Assembly: GCF_013387465.1 (NCBI RefSeq)
Contig: NZ_VYGV01000028.1
Span: 1 to 64,000, forward strand
DNA: 64,000 bases
Direction: 5' to 3'
Source of the DNA: Hydrogenophaga aromaticivorans
GTDB taxonomy: Bacteria > Pseudomonadota > Gammaproteobacteria > Burkholderiales > Burkholderiaceae_C
A model generated the notes under the pieces. That model was not told the DNA's origin. It did not search any database and worked only from the letters and a program-made list of their open reading frames with translations. How positions within the stretch are numbered: the stretch's first letter is position 1; every line of letters begins with the position of its first letter. Below, piece by piece: positions 15,900-25,400 of the stretch. Position numbers and translations under genes: made by a program.

Positions 15900-16370
15900 T
15901 CAGGCTTCGCCGCCGAAGCGCAGGATCAGGTTGTCGATGTACTTCTCGACCAGTTTTTCAAACTCGCCTTCGACGATGGGCGCCACCACCATCTTCATCA
16001 GGCCCGGCAGCGGCACCTCGATCTCGCCCTGGATGGCCAGCGTCACGCCGGTGGACTTCTTGTTGTCCACGATCTTCCAGTGGCCGCCCACCAGCGCGTT
16101 GCCCACGCCCTTGACCGGTGTCCACTTCACCGTGCCCTTGGCCTTGTCGGAAACGTATTTGCTGGCGTAGATGGTCTGGATGTTGACCTGCGCCGTGCCC
16201 ACCTTTTCCATCTCCCATTTGTAGACGCCATCACCCAGGTCGGTGAGCTGTTCGACTTTGGGAAAATGGCTGACCGAGGTCGGCACGTCCGAGAGCACGT
16301 CGAACACCTCGGCGGCCTTGGCCTTGACGTCGAATTCGTAACCCAGATCGATCTTGACGGTGATGCTCAT
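15900..16370 (-). CDS. SRPBCC-fold protein (polyketide cyclase/dehydrase-like)
   Basis: A 156-residue single-domain START/SRPBCC protein. The pattern is an amphipathic strand (ITVKIDLGYEFDV), then the helix AAEVFDVLSDVPTSV, a FPKV segment, and a long C-terminal helix FEKLVEKYIDNLI that closes the ligand cavity. Members bind hydrophobic ligands; no catalytic residue can be named. The start at 16370 follows GAGGAGACAC. It is transcribed away from ylqF across a 112-bp divergent region. Confidence 0.75.
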   Translation of the reverse strand: MSITVKIDLGYEFDVKAKAAEVFDVLSDVPTSVSHFPKVEQLTDLGDGVYKWEMEKVGTAQVNIQTIYASKYVSDKAKGTVKWTPVKGVGNALVGGHWKIVDNKKSTGVTLAIQGEIEVPLPGLMKMVVAPIVEGEFEKLVEKYIDNLILRFGGEA

Positions 16371-16482
16371 GTGTCTCCTCTTGGGGTGTGGGGAATGAAA
16401 AACCATTGTGGCACGGCACCCCGCCGGGCCGATAGAGAAGACACCCCAGCGCACAATCCCGGTCTGACTGAAAGAACAAACA

Positions 16483-17457
16483 ATGAGCATCCAGTGGTTC
16501 CCCGGGCACATGCACCTCACTCGCAAGGCGATCGGCGAGCGCGTGAAAGAAATCGACGTCGTGATTGAAATGCTCGACGCGCGCCTGCCCGGCAGCAGCG
16601 CCAACCCGCTGATGGCCGAGCTCACCAGCGGCCGGCCCACGCTCAAGGTGCTGAACAAGCAGGACATGGCCGACCCCGCGCGCACCGCGCTCTGGCTCGC
16701 GCACTACAACGCGCAGCCCAACACGCAGGCCATCGCGCTGGACGCGAGCAACACCGCGCCCGCGCGCGCCATCATCGACGCCTGCCACCACCTCGCGCCC
16801 CGGCGCGGCGGCATGGTCAAGCCCATGCGCGTGCTGATCTGCGGCATTCCCAACGTGGGCAAGTCCACGCTGATCAACACGCTCAAGGGCAAGCGCGCCG
16901 CCAAGACCGGGGACGAGGCGGGCGTCACGCGCACCGAATCGCGCATCGCGCTGGCCGACGACTTCTACCTCTACGACACGCCGGGCATGCTCTGGCCGCG
17001 CATCGTGGTGCCCGAGAGCGGCTTCAACCTCGCCGCCAGTGGCGCGGTGGGCAAGAACGCCTACGACGAACAGGAAGTGGCCTACGAACTGCTGGCCCTG
17101 CTCAAGGCCGATTACCCGGCGCTGCTCGAAGCCCGCTACAAGCTCGGCCGCGCGCCCGAAGCCTACGCCCAGGCACACGAAGAAGAACTGATCGAAGCCA
17201 TCGGCCGCCAGCGTGGTGCGCTCGCGGGCGGTGGCAAGGTCAACATGCAGAAGGCCGCCGAACTGGTGATCGCCGACTTCCGTGCGCTGCACATCGGCCG
17301 CATCACGCTGGAAACGCCCGAGCAGTTCGGCCGCTGGATGAAGGCCGGCCTGAAATCCGACGCTGATCGCGCCGAGCGCAAGAAGTCGCTGCGCGAGCAG
17401 GGCCTCATCAGCCCGGAGCGCAAAGCCAAGGCGCCCAAGCCCGCCAAACCGCGTTGA
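16483..17457 (+). CDS. ylqF: ribosome biogenesis GTPase YlqF/RbgA
   Basis: A 324-residue circularly permuted GTPase that acts in maturation of the large ribosomal subunit. The motif order G4-G1-G3 shows the permutation: NKQD at residues 58-61, then the P-loop GIPNVGKST at 121-129, then DTPG near 165. The N-terminal MSIQWFPGHMHLTRKAI and the C-terminal helical ANTAR-like RNA-binding domain match the family. The tail is lysine- and proline-rich. It is followed after 31 bp by the AhpD-like gene. Confidence 0.92.
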   Translation: MSIQWFPGHMHLTRKAIGERVKEIDVVIEMLDARLPGSSANPLMAELTSGRPTLKVLNKQDMADPARTALWLAHYNAQPNTQAIALDASNTAPARAIIDACHHLAPRRGGMVKPMRVLICGIPNVGKSTLINTLKGKRAAKTGDEAGVTRTESRIALADDFYLYDTPGMLWPRIVVPESGFNLAASGAVGKNAYDEQEVAYELLALLKADYPALLEARYKLGRAPEAYAQAHEEELIEAIGRQRGALAGGGKVNMQKAAELVIADFRALHIGRITLETPEQFGRWMKAGLKSDADRAERKKSLREQGLISPERKAKAPKPAKPR

Positions 17458-17488
17458 CCGCGCTGAGCCCATCCCCAGGAGACCCCGC

Positions 17489-17890
17489 ATGTCCACCGTT
17501 GCGCCCCTCGACAACCCCGAAGCCGATCCGCGCGTGAAAGCCGTGTTCGACGACATCCGCGCCACGCGCAAGACCGATTTCATCAACAACATGTGGCGTT
17601 ACCTGGCGTTTGATGCGGCGCTGCTGGAGCAGACCTGGGCCGAGGTCAAGCGGATCATGGCCACACCGTCAGCGCTCGATCCGCTCACCAAGGAGCTGGT
17701 CTACATCACCGCGTCCATCATCAACGGCTGCAGCTACTGCGTGCACTCGCACACCGCCGCGGCCACCGCCAAGGGCATGACGCGCGAGCAGCACGCCGAG
17801 CTGCTGTCCATCGTGGCGCTGGCGGCCAAGACCAACCAGCTCGCCACCGCGCTGCAGGTGCCGGTGGATCCGGTGTTCGACAAAGGCTGA
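17489..17890 (+). CDS. carboxymuconolactone decarboxylase family protein (AhpD-like)
   Basis: A 133-residue AhpD-fold protein. It has the redox-type motif C-x2-C-x3-H, Cys81, Cys84 and His88 in NGCSYCVHSH, found in peroxidase-related members rather than in true decarboxylases. It may reduce peroxides or act as a thiol-disulphide carrier; no partner peroxiredoxin gene is adjacent. AGGAGA lies upstream of the ATG. Confidence 0.82.
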   Translation: MSTVAPLDNPEADPRVKAVFDDIRATRKTDFINNMWRYLAFDAALLEQTWAEVKRIMATPSALDPLTKELVYITASIINGCSYCVHSHTAAATAKGMTREQHAELLSIVALAAKTNQLATALQVPVDPVFDKG

Positions 17891-17975
17891 AGCCCGCCCG
17901 GCCCGGGATTGACGCGGCTCAAACCGCCCGCGCCGCCGCGGTGCCAGCATGGCGTCATTTCACCGGAGCCCTGCC

Positions 17976-18569
17976 ATGACCGAACCGCGCCGCATCCTGC
18001 TCGTCAACGGCCACCCCGATGCCGGGGAGCACCACCTGATCCACACGCTGATCGAAGCCTACGCCGAAGGCGCGCAGGCGGCCGGGCATGCGCTGCGCCG
18101 GGTGGACGTGGCCGCACTCGACTTTCCGCTGCTCCGGAGCCAGCACGACTGGGAACACGGCGCGCTGCCGCCCTCGCTGCAGAGCGCCCAGGACGACATC
18201 GCCTGGGCGCAGCACCTGGTGCTGTTCTTTCCGCTCTGGCTGGGCGACATGCCGGCTGTGCTCAAGGGGTTTCTGGAACAGGTGGCGCGGCCCGGATTCG
18301 CCTTCAAGAAGGGCGGTGACAACCCGTTTGGCCACAAGGGGCTCACCGGTCGCTCGGCCCGTGTGATCGTCACCATGGGCATGCCCGCGCTGCTCTACCG
18401 CTGGTACTTCCGCGCCCACAGCGTCAAATCGCTGGAGCGCAACATCCTGGGGTTTGTCGGCATCGCCCCGGTCCATCAAACCCTGATCGGGATGGTGGAG
18501 CAGTTGGGCGAGGCGGGTGTGGCGAAGTGGCGGGCCCGGTTGCGGCGGCTGGGCGAGCAGGCTGCTTGA
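17976..18569 (+). CDS. NAD(P)H-dependent quinone reductase, flavodoxin fold
   Basis: A 197-residue protein of the NQO1/MdaB/KefF-type flavodoxin-fold family. The N-terminal RRILLVNGHPDAGEHH forms the FMN phosphate loop; FFPLWLGDMPAVLKGFLEQV is the family hallmark in the middle and HKGLTGRSARVIVTMGMP follows. It should carry out two-electron reduction of quinones or related acceptors in the cytoplasm. The ATG at 17976 is chosen because GGAG lies upstream; an ATG nine codons earlier is less well placed. It converges on the transglutaminase gene with 4 bp between stops. Confidence 0.85.
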   Translation: MTEPRRILLVNGHPDAGEHHLIHTLIEAYAEGAQAAGHALRRVDVAALDFPLLRSQHDWEHGALPPSLQSAQDDIAWAQHLVLFFPLWLGDMPAVLKGFLEQVARPGFAFKKGGDNPFGHKGLTGRSARVIVTMGMPALLYRWYFRAHSVKSLERNILGFVGIAPVHQTLIGMVEQLGEAGVAKWRARLRRLGEQAA

Positions 18570-18573
18570 GGGC

Positions 18574-19578
18574 TCAGGTGTCGAGCTGGTCCGCGACTTC
18601 GTCGGGTGGCGCGACGGTGACCGCCACGCTGAGTTTGTGCCGCGCGCCGCCCTGGATCACACCGCGCATGGGGGAGACATCGGAGAAGTCGCGTCCGGTG
18701 GCCAGGGTCACGTAGTCTTCGCCGGGGCTGCCCCAGCCGCAGCGGTTGTTGGTCGGGTCGAAGTCGAACCAGGCGCCGCCGGGTGCGGCGGTGTCGTCGG
18801 CCTCCGTCGATTCAGGCGTTTCATCGGACGCGTCGTCCTCACCGTTGCGGAGGTCGGCCAGCGGCGGAACGTAGACCGACACCCAGGCGTGTGAGGCGTC
18901 GGCACCGATCAGGCGGGGCTTGCCCGGTGGCGGCTGGGTGAGCAGGTAGCCGCTCACATAACGCGCGGGCAGGCCCAGGCTGCGCAGACAGCCGATCATG
19001 ATGTGGGCAAAGTCCTGGCACACACCTTTGCCCTGTTCCAGCGCCTGCAGCGCCGGGGTGTTGACCTCGGTGCTGTCTGTTTCGTAGGTCAGTTCGGTGT
19101 GGATGCGCTCCATCAGCGCGCGCGTGGCTTCCAGCACCGGCAGACCCGCCTTGAAGGCCGGACGCGCGAAGGCCGCGAAGGCGTCGTCGCGCGGCACATA
19201 GGGGGACGCAAACAGGAATTCGCTCGCCGGATCGTAGGGCGCATGGGCGCGGTAGCGGAAGTGCCGGCGAACCTCTTCCCAGTGCAGCAGCTGCCACGCC
19301 GCGCTGTCGGGCAGCGCCTGCGGGGCCTCGGTCTGCACCAGGCTGTCGGCTTCGACGGTGAGGGTTTCGTGTGGCGCCTGCAATGAGAAAAAGGTGCGCA
19401 GGTTGCCGAACACGTCGATGGTCTGGCTGCGTGCCGCCGGTTCGGGCTGGATGCGCAGGCTGTGCTCGATCAGTTGTTGCGTTGCGGTGTCCTTCGGCGA
19501 CAGGTGCACCATGTGCTGTGCCATGTCGATGCTGCCGTGGTAGCGGTAGCGGGTGCGGTGAAGGATGCGAAGCAACAC
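18574..19578 (-). CDS. transglutaminase-like cysteine protease-fold protein (locus A)
   Basis: A 334-residue protein with the bacterial transglutaminase N-terminal beta region (MLLRILHRTRYRY) and a papain-like core. The triad is intact: Cys187 in GKGVCQDFAH, His230 in DASHAWVSV and Asp274 in FDFDPTNN. An acidic low-complexity insertion (residues about 246-266) separates His and Asp. The start is a GTG two bases after the stop of the ATP-grasp:alpha-E fusion, so the genes are tightly coupled. In this family neighbourhood the transglutaminase is predicted to cleave or transfer peptide amide bonds linked to an ATP-grasp ligase product. No signal peptide is seen. Confidence 0.85.
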   Translation of the reverse strand: MLLRILHRTRYRYHGSIDMAQHMVHLSPKDTATQQLIEHSLRIQPEPAARSQTIDVFGNLRTFFSLQAPHETLTVEADSLVQTEAPQALPDSAAWQLLHWEEVRRHFRYRAHAPYDPASEFLFASPYVPRDDAFAAFARPAFKAGLPVLEATRALMERIHTELTYETDSTEVNTPALQALEQGKGVCQDFAHIMIGCLRSLGLPARYVSGYLLTQPPPGKPRLIGADASHAWVSVYVPPLADLRNGEDDASDETPESTEADDTAAPGGAWFDFDPTNNRCGWGSPGEDYVTLATGRDFSDVSPMRGVIQGGARHKLSVAVTVAPPDEVADQLDT

Positions 19579-19580
19579 GG

Positions 19581-22268
19581 TCAGGCGCCCAGGGTCTGGT
19601 TGCGCCGGTCGGCGTGGCTGAAATGCAGGCGCGTGATTTCTTCTGAAAGCTCACCCGCGGCGGCTTCGCAGTCGTCGAGCAGGGTCTCCAGCTCGCCCCA
19701 GTGGCGCTCGCCCACGGGGTTGCGCTGCCAGTTGCTGAGGTCGGCGAGCACCCAGGTGTCGGGGTCGGGCAGGCCCATGGCCAGCTCGGCGTCTTGCGGC
19801 GTGGCGCTCTGCGAGAGCTTGGCCAGGCGCGATCTCAATGTCTGCACGACCCAGGCGAGTGAGCGCGGGTTGTCGCGGTTCATCACCAGCAGGTCGATCA
19901 ACGCGACCATGTCGCGGCGCTGCTGGTACTGGGCGTGGAAAGTGATGGTGCTGTCGAACAGCGCCACCACGGCCTCGAAGCCCGCCTGATCGTGCAGGCA
20001 GCCGTGTTCGAGGCTGAGCGTGAGCGCGCGCGACAGCGTGATCAGGCGCTCGATGTGGCGGCCGATCGACAGCAGGCGCCAGCCGTTGTCGCGCACCATG
20101 CGGTCGGTCTGCGCACCGGTGATGGCGGCCAGCAGCTCGCTGGCGTTCTGCAGCGCGGCGAGGGCTTCGGTGGTGGCGTATTCGGCATCGGCGGCCATGT
20201 TGGCGCAATCGATCGCGAAGCCGGCTTCGGTGCGTTCGATCAGGTTCCAGTGTTCCTGCGAGAGGCGCTCGCGCACCTGCGCGGCCGAGGCCTTGAGCGC
20301 GCGCAGGTTGAAACCCACGCTGTACGACTGTTCGGCCAGCGGCGTGCCGGGCACGGGCGAGAGGCCGGCCATGAGCGAGCGCGCAAACACGCGCGCCGAC
20401 TGTTCGGCGGCGGGCACGCCGGACAGCACCAGCGAGTCTTCCTGGGCGGTGGCCGAGAGCCAGGCCATGAGCGGGCGCGAGTTGGGCTCTTCGCCGCCCA
20501 CGTGGTTGAGCACGATCTGCGCGAGCCGGATGCTGTTTTCAGCGCGTTCGGTGTAGCGGCCCAGCCAGAACAGGTTTTCGGCCGCGCGGCTGGTCACCGG
20601 GCGGGTCTGGTGCGCCAGCGCCATGGTGCTGGGGGCCGACTGCAACAGGCTGGTGTGGTCGACCTCGCCTTTGGTGAGCACCCAGCAGTCGGCGCTGCTG
20701 CCGCCGCGCTGCATGGCGGCGATGAGCTGGCCGCGCGGCGCGAGGCGAACCAGGCCGCCGGGCAGCATGCGCCAGGACTGCGGACCATCGGCCAGCGCAA
20801 ACACGCGCAGCATGGCCGAGCGCGGGAGCAGGCGCTCGCCGGTCCAGGTGGGGGTCTGCGACAGCGGCAGCCAGGACTGCACGGTGTAGTCGTCCGGGTG
20901 GCGCACCATGCGGCCGGCCCATTCGTCGAGCTCCCGCTTGTTGAGGCTTTGCCCCATGGCGGTGTCGAGGCCCGAACTGGGGTAGGTGGGCTTGATCACG
21001 CTGCCCTTGAGCAGCGGCAGCACCTCGCGCAGCGCAGCGTCTTCGCCGCACCACCAGGTGGCGAGCGAGGGCAGGGCCAGCTCTTCTCCCAGCAGGTGGC
21101 GGCTGATGGCGGGCAGGAAGCCGAGCAGCGCGCTCGATTCGAGCGGGGCCGAGCCGGGCGCGTTGGCCAGCAGCAGGTTGCCCGCGCGCAGCACCTGCAG
21201 CAGGCCGGGCACACCGAGGCGCGAGTCGGAGCGCAGCTCCAGCGGGTCGAGCCACTCGTCGTCCAGCCGCTTGATCAGCGCGTGCACCGGTTCCAGACCG
21301 CTGAGTGTTTTCAGGTACAGGCGCTGGTCGCGCACGGTGAGGTCGTTGCCCTCCACCAGCGTGAGGCCGAGGTAACGCGCGAGGTAGGCGTGTTCGAAAT
21401 AGGTTTCGTTGTAAGGGCCGGGCGTGAGCAGGGCGATGCGCGCGTTCTCGCCTTCGGGCGCCATGGCCTTGATGCCGTCCATGAGCGCGCGGTAGCTCGC
21501 GGCCAGGCGCTGCACCTTCATGCCGGCGAAGGCCTTGGGGAACTGGCGCGCGATGGCGATGCGGTTTTCCAGCAGGTAGCCCAGGCCCGAGGGCGCCTGC
21601 GTGCGCTGGCCGACCACCCACCAGCGGCCGTCGGGTCCGTGGGCGAGATCAAAGGCCACGATGTGCAGCCAGGTGCCGCCCGCGGGCTGCACGCCCTGCA
21701 TGGCGCGCAGGTAACCCGGATGGCCCTGCACCAGCGCGGCCGGCAGCAGGGCGCGCTTGAGCAGCTCGCGCTCGCCGTACAGGTCGGCCATCATGGCGTT
21801 GAGCAGGCGGGTGCGCTGCAGCACGCCGGTTTCGATGTGGGCCCAGTCTTCCGGGCCGATCACCATCGGGAACAGGTCCAGCGCCCAGGGGCGTTGCTGG
21901 CCGGAGGATTCGGCGTAGACGTTGTAGGTGACGCCGTTGTCGCGGATCTGGCGCTGCAGGTTGTCGTTGCGGCGGTTCAGGTCGGCCAGGCCATCGGTTC
22001 CGACGTGCTCAAAAAAGCTCGACCAGGTCGGCGCCAGCGTGTCGGCGTTCTCGGCACCGGGCGCTGGGGGGCCGCGCAACTCGTCCCGGTGCCCGGTGTC
22101 GGCGGGCACCGAAAGCGACAGCGCCCAGTCACCGGGGGAATCCGGGCTGAGCTCGTCGAAGAGGGAGTCGGAGGCTTCTTGGGTCACGGGTTCCGAGTAT
22201 GCCTTCGCTTCCTTCTCGGGCACTTGGGGCGAAACCCGATCCGCGGGAGGGCGTGTGCCGTCCTTCAC
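19581..22268 (-). CDS. fusion of circularly permuted ATP-grasp ligase and alpha-E domain (locus A)
   Basis: An 895-residue fusion. The first about 500 residues form the DUF404/407 circularly permuted ATP-grasp domain (LTPGPYNETYFEHAYLA, RLDDEWLDPLEL, KPTYPSSGLDT), predicted to form an amide or peptide bond with ATP. After a linker, SRAAENLFWLGRYTERAEN opens the all-helical alpha-E domain (DUF403). The same two domains are separate genes at 28670-31074, and fused homologues are known in actinobacteria (Rv2567). Start choice: no early ATG exists; a GTG at 22268 with AGG upstream is used, while a TTG at 22346 would add 26 residues reaching towards the repeat. It lies between the DUF2126 gene and the small transglutaminase gene. 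Confidence 0.85.
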   Translation of the reverse strand: MKDGTRPPADRVSPQVPEKEAKAYSEPVTQEASDSLFDELSPDSPGDWALSLSVPADTGHRDELRGPPAPGAENADTLAPTWSSFFEHVGTDGLADLNRRNDNLQRQIRDNGVTYNVYAESSGQQRPWALDLFPMVIGPEDWAHIETGVLQRTRLLNAMMADLYGERELLKRALLPAALVQGHPGYLRAMQGVQPAGGTWLHIVAFDLAHGPDGRWWVVGQRTQAPSGLGYLLENRIAIARQFPKAFAGMKVQRLAASYRALMDGIKAMAPEGENARIALLTPGPYNETYFEHAYLARYLGLTLVEGNDLTVRDQRLYLKTLSGLEPVHALIKRLDDEWLDPLELRSDSRLGVPGLLQVLRAGNLLLANAPGSAPLESSALLGFLPAISRHLLGEELALPSLATWWCGEDAALREVLPLLKGSVIKPTYPSSGLDTAMGQSLNKRELDEWAGRMVRHPDDYTVQSWLPLSQTPTWTGERLLPRSAMLRVFALADGPQSWRMLPGGLVRLAPRGQLIAAMQRGGSSADCWVLTKGEVDHTSLLQSAPSTMALAHQTRPVTSRAAENLFWLGRYTERAENSIRLAQIVLNHVGGEEPNSRPLMAWLSATAQEDSLVLSGVPAAEQSARVFARSLMAGLSPVPGTPLAEQSYSVGFNLRALKASAAQVRERLSQEHWNLIERTEAGFAIDCANMAADAEYATTEALAALQNASELLAAITGAQTDRMVRDNGWRLLSIGRHIERLITLSRALTLSLEHGCLHDQAGFEAVVALFDSTITFHAQYQQRRDMVALIDLLVMNRDNPRSLAWVVQTLRSRLAKLSQSATPQDAELAMGLPDPDTWVLADLSNWQRNPVGERHWGELETLLDDCEAAAGELSEEITRLHFSHADRRNQTLGA

Positions 22269-22358
22269 GCTAGTGAACCTGCCTGTGTGCGAGGCCGCAG
22301 CTTGCTGCAGCCGGAGCACGATCCGGAACGAACGACGCAGCGCCAACCCAGGGCCAGC

Positions 22359-22436
22359 GCGGAACCGGCTTTGCCGGGCCGCTGCTGGCGCCCCCCTGGA
22401 CGGGTGACGGCGGAGCCGGCGCGGGGGTGCTGCAGA
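22359..22436 (-). repeat. stop-linked GC-rich hairpin repeat, copy 3
   Basis: Same family as the other seven. GGAACCGGCTTTGCCGGGCC is followed by a C6/G-rich hairpin (CCCCCCTGGACGGG) and a GGAGCCGGCGCGGGGG arm. It ends at the stop codon of the DUF2126 gene and separates it from the fusion gene in the same operon. Confidence 0.75.
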
Positions 22437-25400
22437 TCAATGCCGCAAATCCAGCGTGAACGGGAACTCGCGGCTTGGCGTTGCCGGCGCCACCACCATC
22501 TTGCCCGCCGTGTGGCCCATCTGGAAGAAGCGCGACATGCGGCGGCTCTCGGCTTCGTAGGCGTTGATCGGGAAGGTGTCGTAGTTGCGGCCGCCGGGGT
22601 GGGCCACGTGGTACTGACAACCGCCCAGCGAGCGCTGCATCCAGGTGTCCACGATGTCAAACGTGAGCGGTGCGTGTGAGGGAATCGACGGGTGCAGCGC
22701 CGACGGCGGGCTCCAGGCCTTGTAGCGCACGCCCGAGACGAATTCGCCCACGGTGCCGGTGCTTTGCATGGGAATGGCGCGGCCATTGCAGGTGATGACG
22801 TAACGGCTGTCGTTGTAGCCACTCACGCGCACCTCGATGCGCTCCAGCGACGAATCGACATAGCGCACGGTGCCTCCGGGCGCGCCTTCTTCGCCCATCA
22901 CATGCCAGGGCTCCAGCGCGCTGCGCAGCGTGAGCTCGATGCCACGCGCCGAGACCTCGCCCACCAGTGGGAAGCGGAACTCGAAGTGCGGCTCGAACCA
23001 GGCCATGTCCAGCGGGTAGCCGAACTCGGCCAGCTCGGCCAGCACGTCTTCGAAGTCCATGCGGATGAAGGTGGGCAGCAGGTAGCGGTCGTGCAGCTCG
23101 GTGCCCCAGCGCGTGAGCTTGCCGCTCCAGGGTTTCTGCCAGAAGCGCGAGACCATGGCGCGCAGCAGCAACTGTTGGGCGATGCTCATGCGGGCGTGCG
23201 GCGGCATTTCAAACGCGCGCAGTTCCAGCAGGCCCAGGCGGCCGGTGGGCGAGTCGGGCGAGAACAGCTTGTCGATGCAGAACTCGCTGCGGTGTGTGTT
23301 GCCGGTGACGTCGATCAGGATGTTGCGCAGCGTGCGGTCGACCAGCCAGGGGGGCATGTCCTGACCGTGGGTCTGGCGGTTCTTTTCGATTTCCTGCAGC
23401 GCGATTTCGAGCTCATAGAGCTGGTCGTTGCGCGCTTCGTCCACGCGCGGGGCCTGGCTGGTCGGGCCGATGAAAAGGCCACTGAACAGGTAGGACAGCG
23501 AGGGGTGGTTGTGCCAGTAAGCCACCAGGCTGCCCAGCAGCTCGGGGCGGCGCAGGAAGGGCGAATCGGCCGGCGTGGCGCCACCGAGCACGAAATGGTT
23601 GCCGCCGCCGGTGCCGGTGTGGCGGCCGTCGGTCATGAACTTCTCGGCGCACAGGCGCGTTTCAAACGCCGCGTCGTACAGGAACTCGGTGCGCTCGACC
23701 AGCTCGGGCCAGCTGCTGCTGGGGTGGATGTTGACCTCGATGACGCCGGGGTCGGGCGTGACCTGCAGCATCTTCAGGCGCGGGTCGCGCGGGGGTGGGT
23801 AGCCTTCGAGCACGATGGTCATGCCCAGCTGGTCGGCCGTGGCTTCCACGGCGGAGAGCAGGTCCAGGTAGTCTTCGAGCCGTTGCATCGGCGGCATGAA
23901 CACGTAGAGGTGTTGGTTCTTGCCGCCACCGGCCTTTTCGGCCTTGGGGCCGTTGGCGCGGTGCGGGTCACGGGCTTCCACCACCAGGGCGGTGCGCGTG
24001 AGCCAGGCGGCCGACTCGTTGCGCTGCGGGAACCTGGACGACAGCGCCTGGGCGGGTGTGGGGCCCAGGCCGGATCGACCCGCACCCTGGCCGTCCATGG
24101 CCGGTCCACCGGCCGGGTCGAAGTCCGTGCCCTGCAGCGACACGGTGCCGCCCTCGGCGAAACCGCCACCGATGCTGTGCGGCGAGACCTGGTGCTTGAG
24201 CACCGCGCCCGCGGGCAGCGGGTCGCGTGGTGTGTGCGGGTCCTGCTCGATGTGGTACGGGTAGTCGGCGGCCGAGACCCAGGGCAGCGAATCCAGCGGC
24301 AGGCGGTAGCCCATGGGCGAATCGCCGGGCACCAGGTACATGCGCTCGTCGCGGAAGAACCAGGGGCCGGTGGACCAGACCGTGCCCGAGACGCGGTGGT
24401 AGCCCTCGCCCCCTTTGCCGTTGCCCGACAGCGGGATGTGGTCGTTGGCCATCAGTGGCAGCACATAGCCCACCGTCGCGTCCAGTCCTTGCGTGAACAC
24501 GCGGCGCAGGCGCGCCCGCTCCAGCTCGTCGTCGAGCTTGGCGTCGAACGGGTCCACGTTCACCGGCAGGCGGCGTTCGCGCCAGAGGTAGTACCAGGTG
24601 TCCTCAAAGCCGGGGGTGATGAATTGCGTGGACAGGCCGAGCTGGCGCGCCAGCGCCTGTGTGAAGCGGCTCGCGTCTTCGCTGTCGTATTTCGCGGCGT
24701 CGCGTTCGTCGGCCAGCAGGGCCGGGTTGTTCCAGCAGGGCTCGCCGTCGGCGCGCCAGAAGATCGAAAGCGCCCAGCGAGGCAGCTGTTCACCCGGGTA
24801 CCACTTGCCCTGGCCCATGTGCACAAAACCGCCCACGCCGTAGCGCTCGCGCAGCCGGCCCAGCAGCTCGGTGGCGTAACCGCGTTTGGTGGGGCCGAGG
24901 GCGTCGGTGTTCCACTCGGCGGCGTCGCGGTCGGCCGTGGCGACGTAGGTCGGCTCACCGCCCATGGTCAGGCGCACGTCGTGCTTCTCCAGGTCGGCGT
25001 CGACCTTCTCGCCCAGCGCCACCACACCCGCCCACTGTTCTTCGGTATAGGGCTTGGTCACGCGCGGCGATTCGTAGACGCGCGTCACACCCATGTGGTG
25101 CTCGAACTCGACCTCGCACTTGTCCATCGCGCCTTCCACCGGCGCGGCGCTCGAGGGCTGCGGCGTGCAGGCCAGCGGAATGTGGCCTTCACCGGCGAGC
25201 AGGCCCGAGGTCGGGTCCAGGCCGATCCAGCCGGCGCCGGGCAGAAACACCTCGCACCAGGCGTGCAGGTCGGTGAAGTCCTTTTCGGGGCCGCTCGGGC
25301 CGTCGATGGCTTTCACGTCCGGGGTCAGCTGGATCAGGTAGCCCGAGACGAAGCGCGCGGCCAGACCGAGGTGGCGCAGCATCTGCACCAGCAGCCAGCC

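Noticed and set aside
19935-22679. 914-codon plus-strand open frame opposite the ATP-grasp:alpha-E fusion
   Set aside because: Antisense artefact of high GC; no recognisable motif, and the opposite strand has a full two-domain protein.
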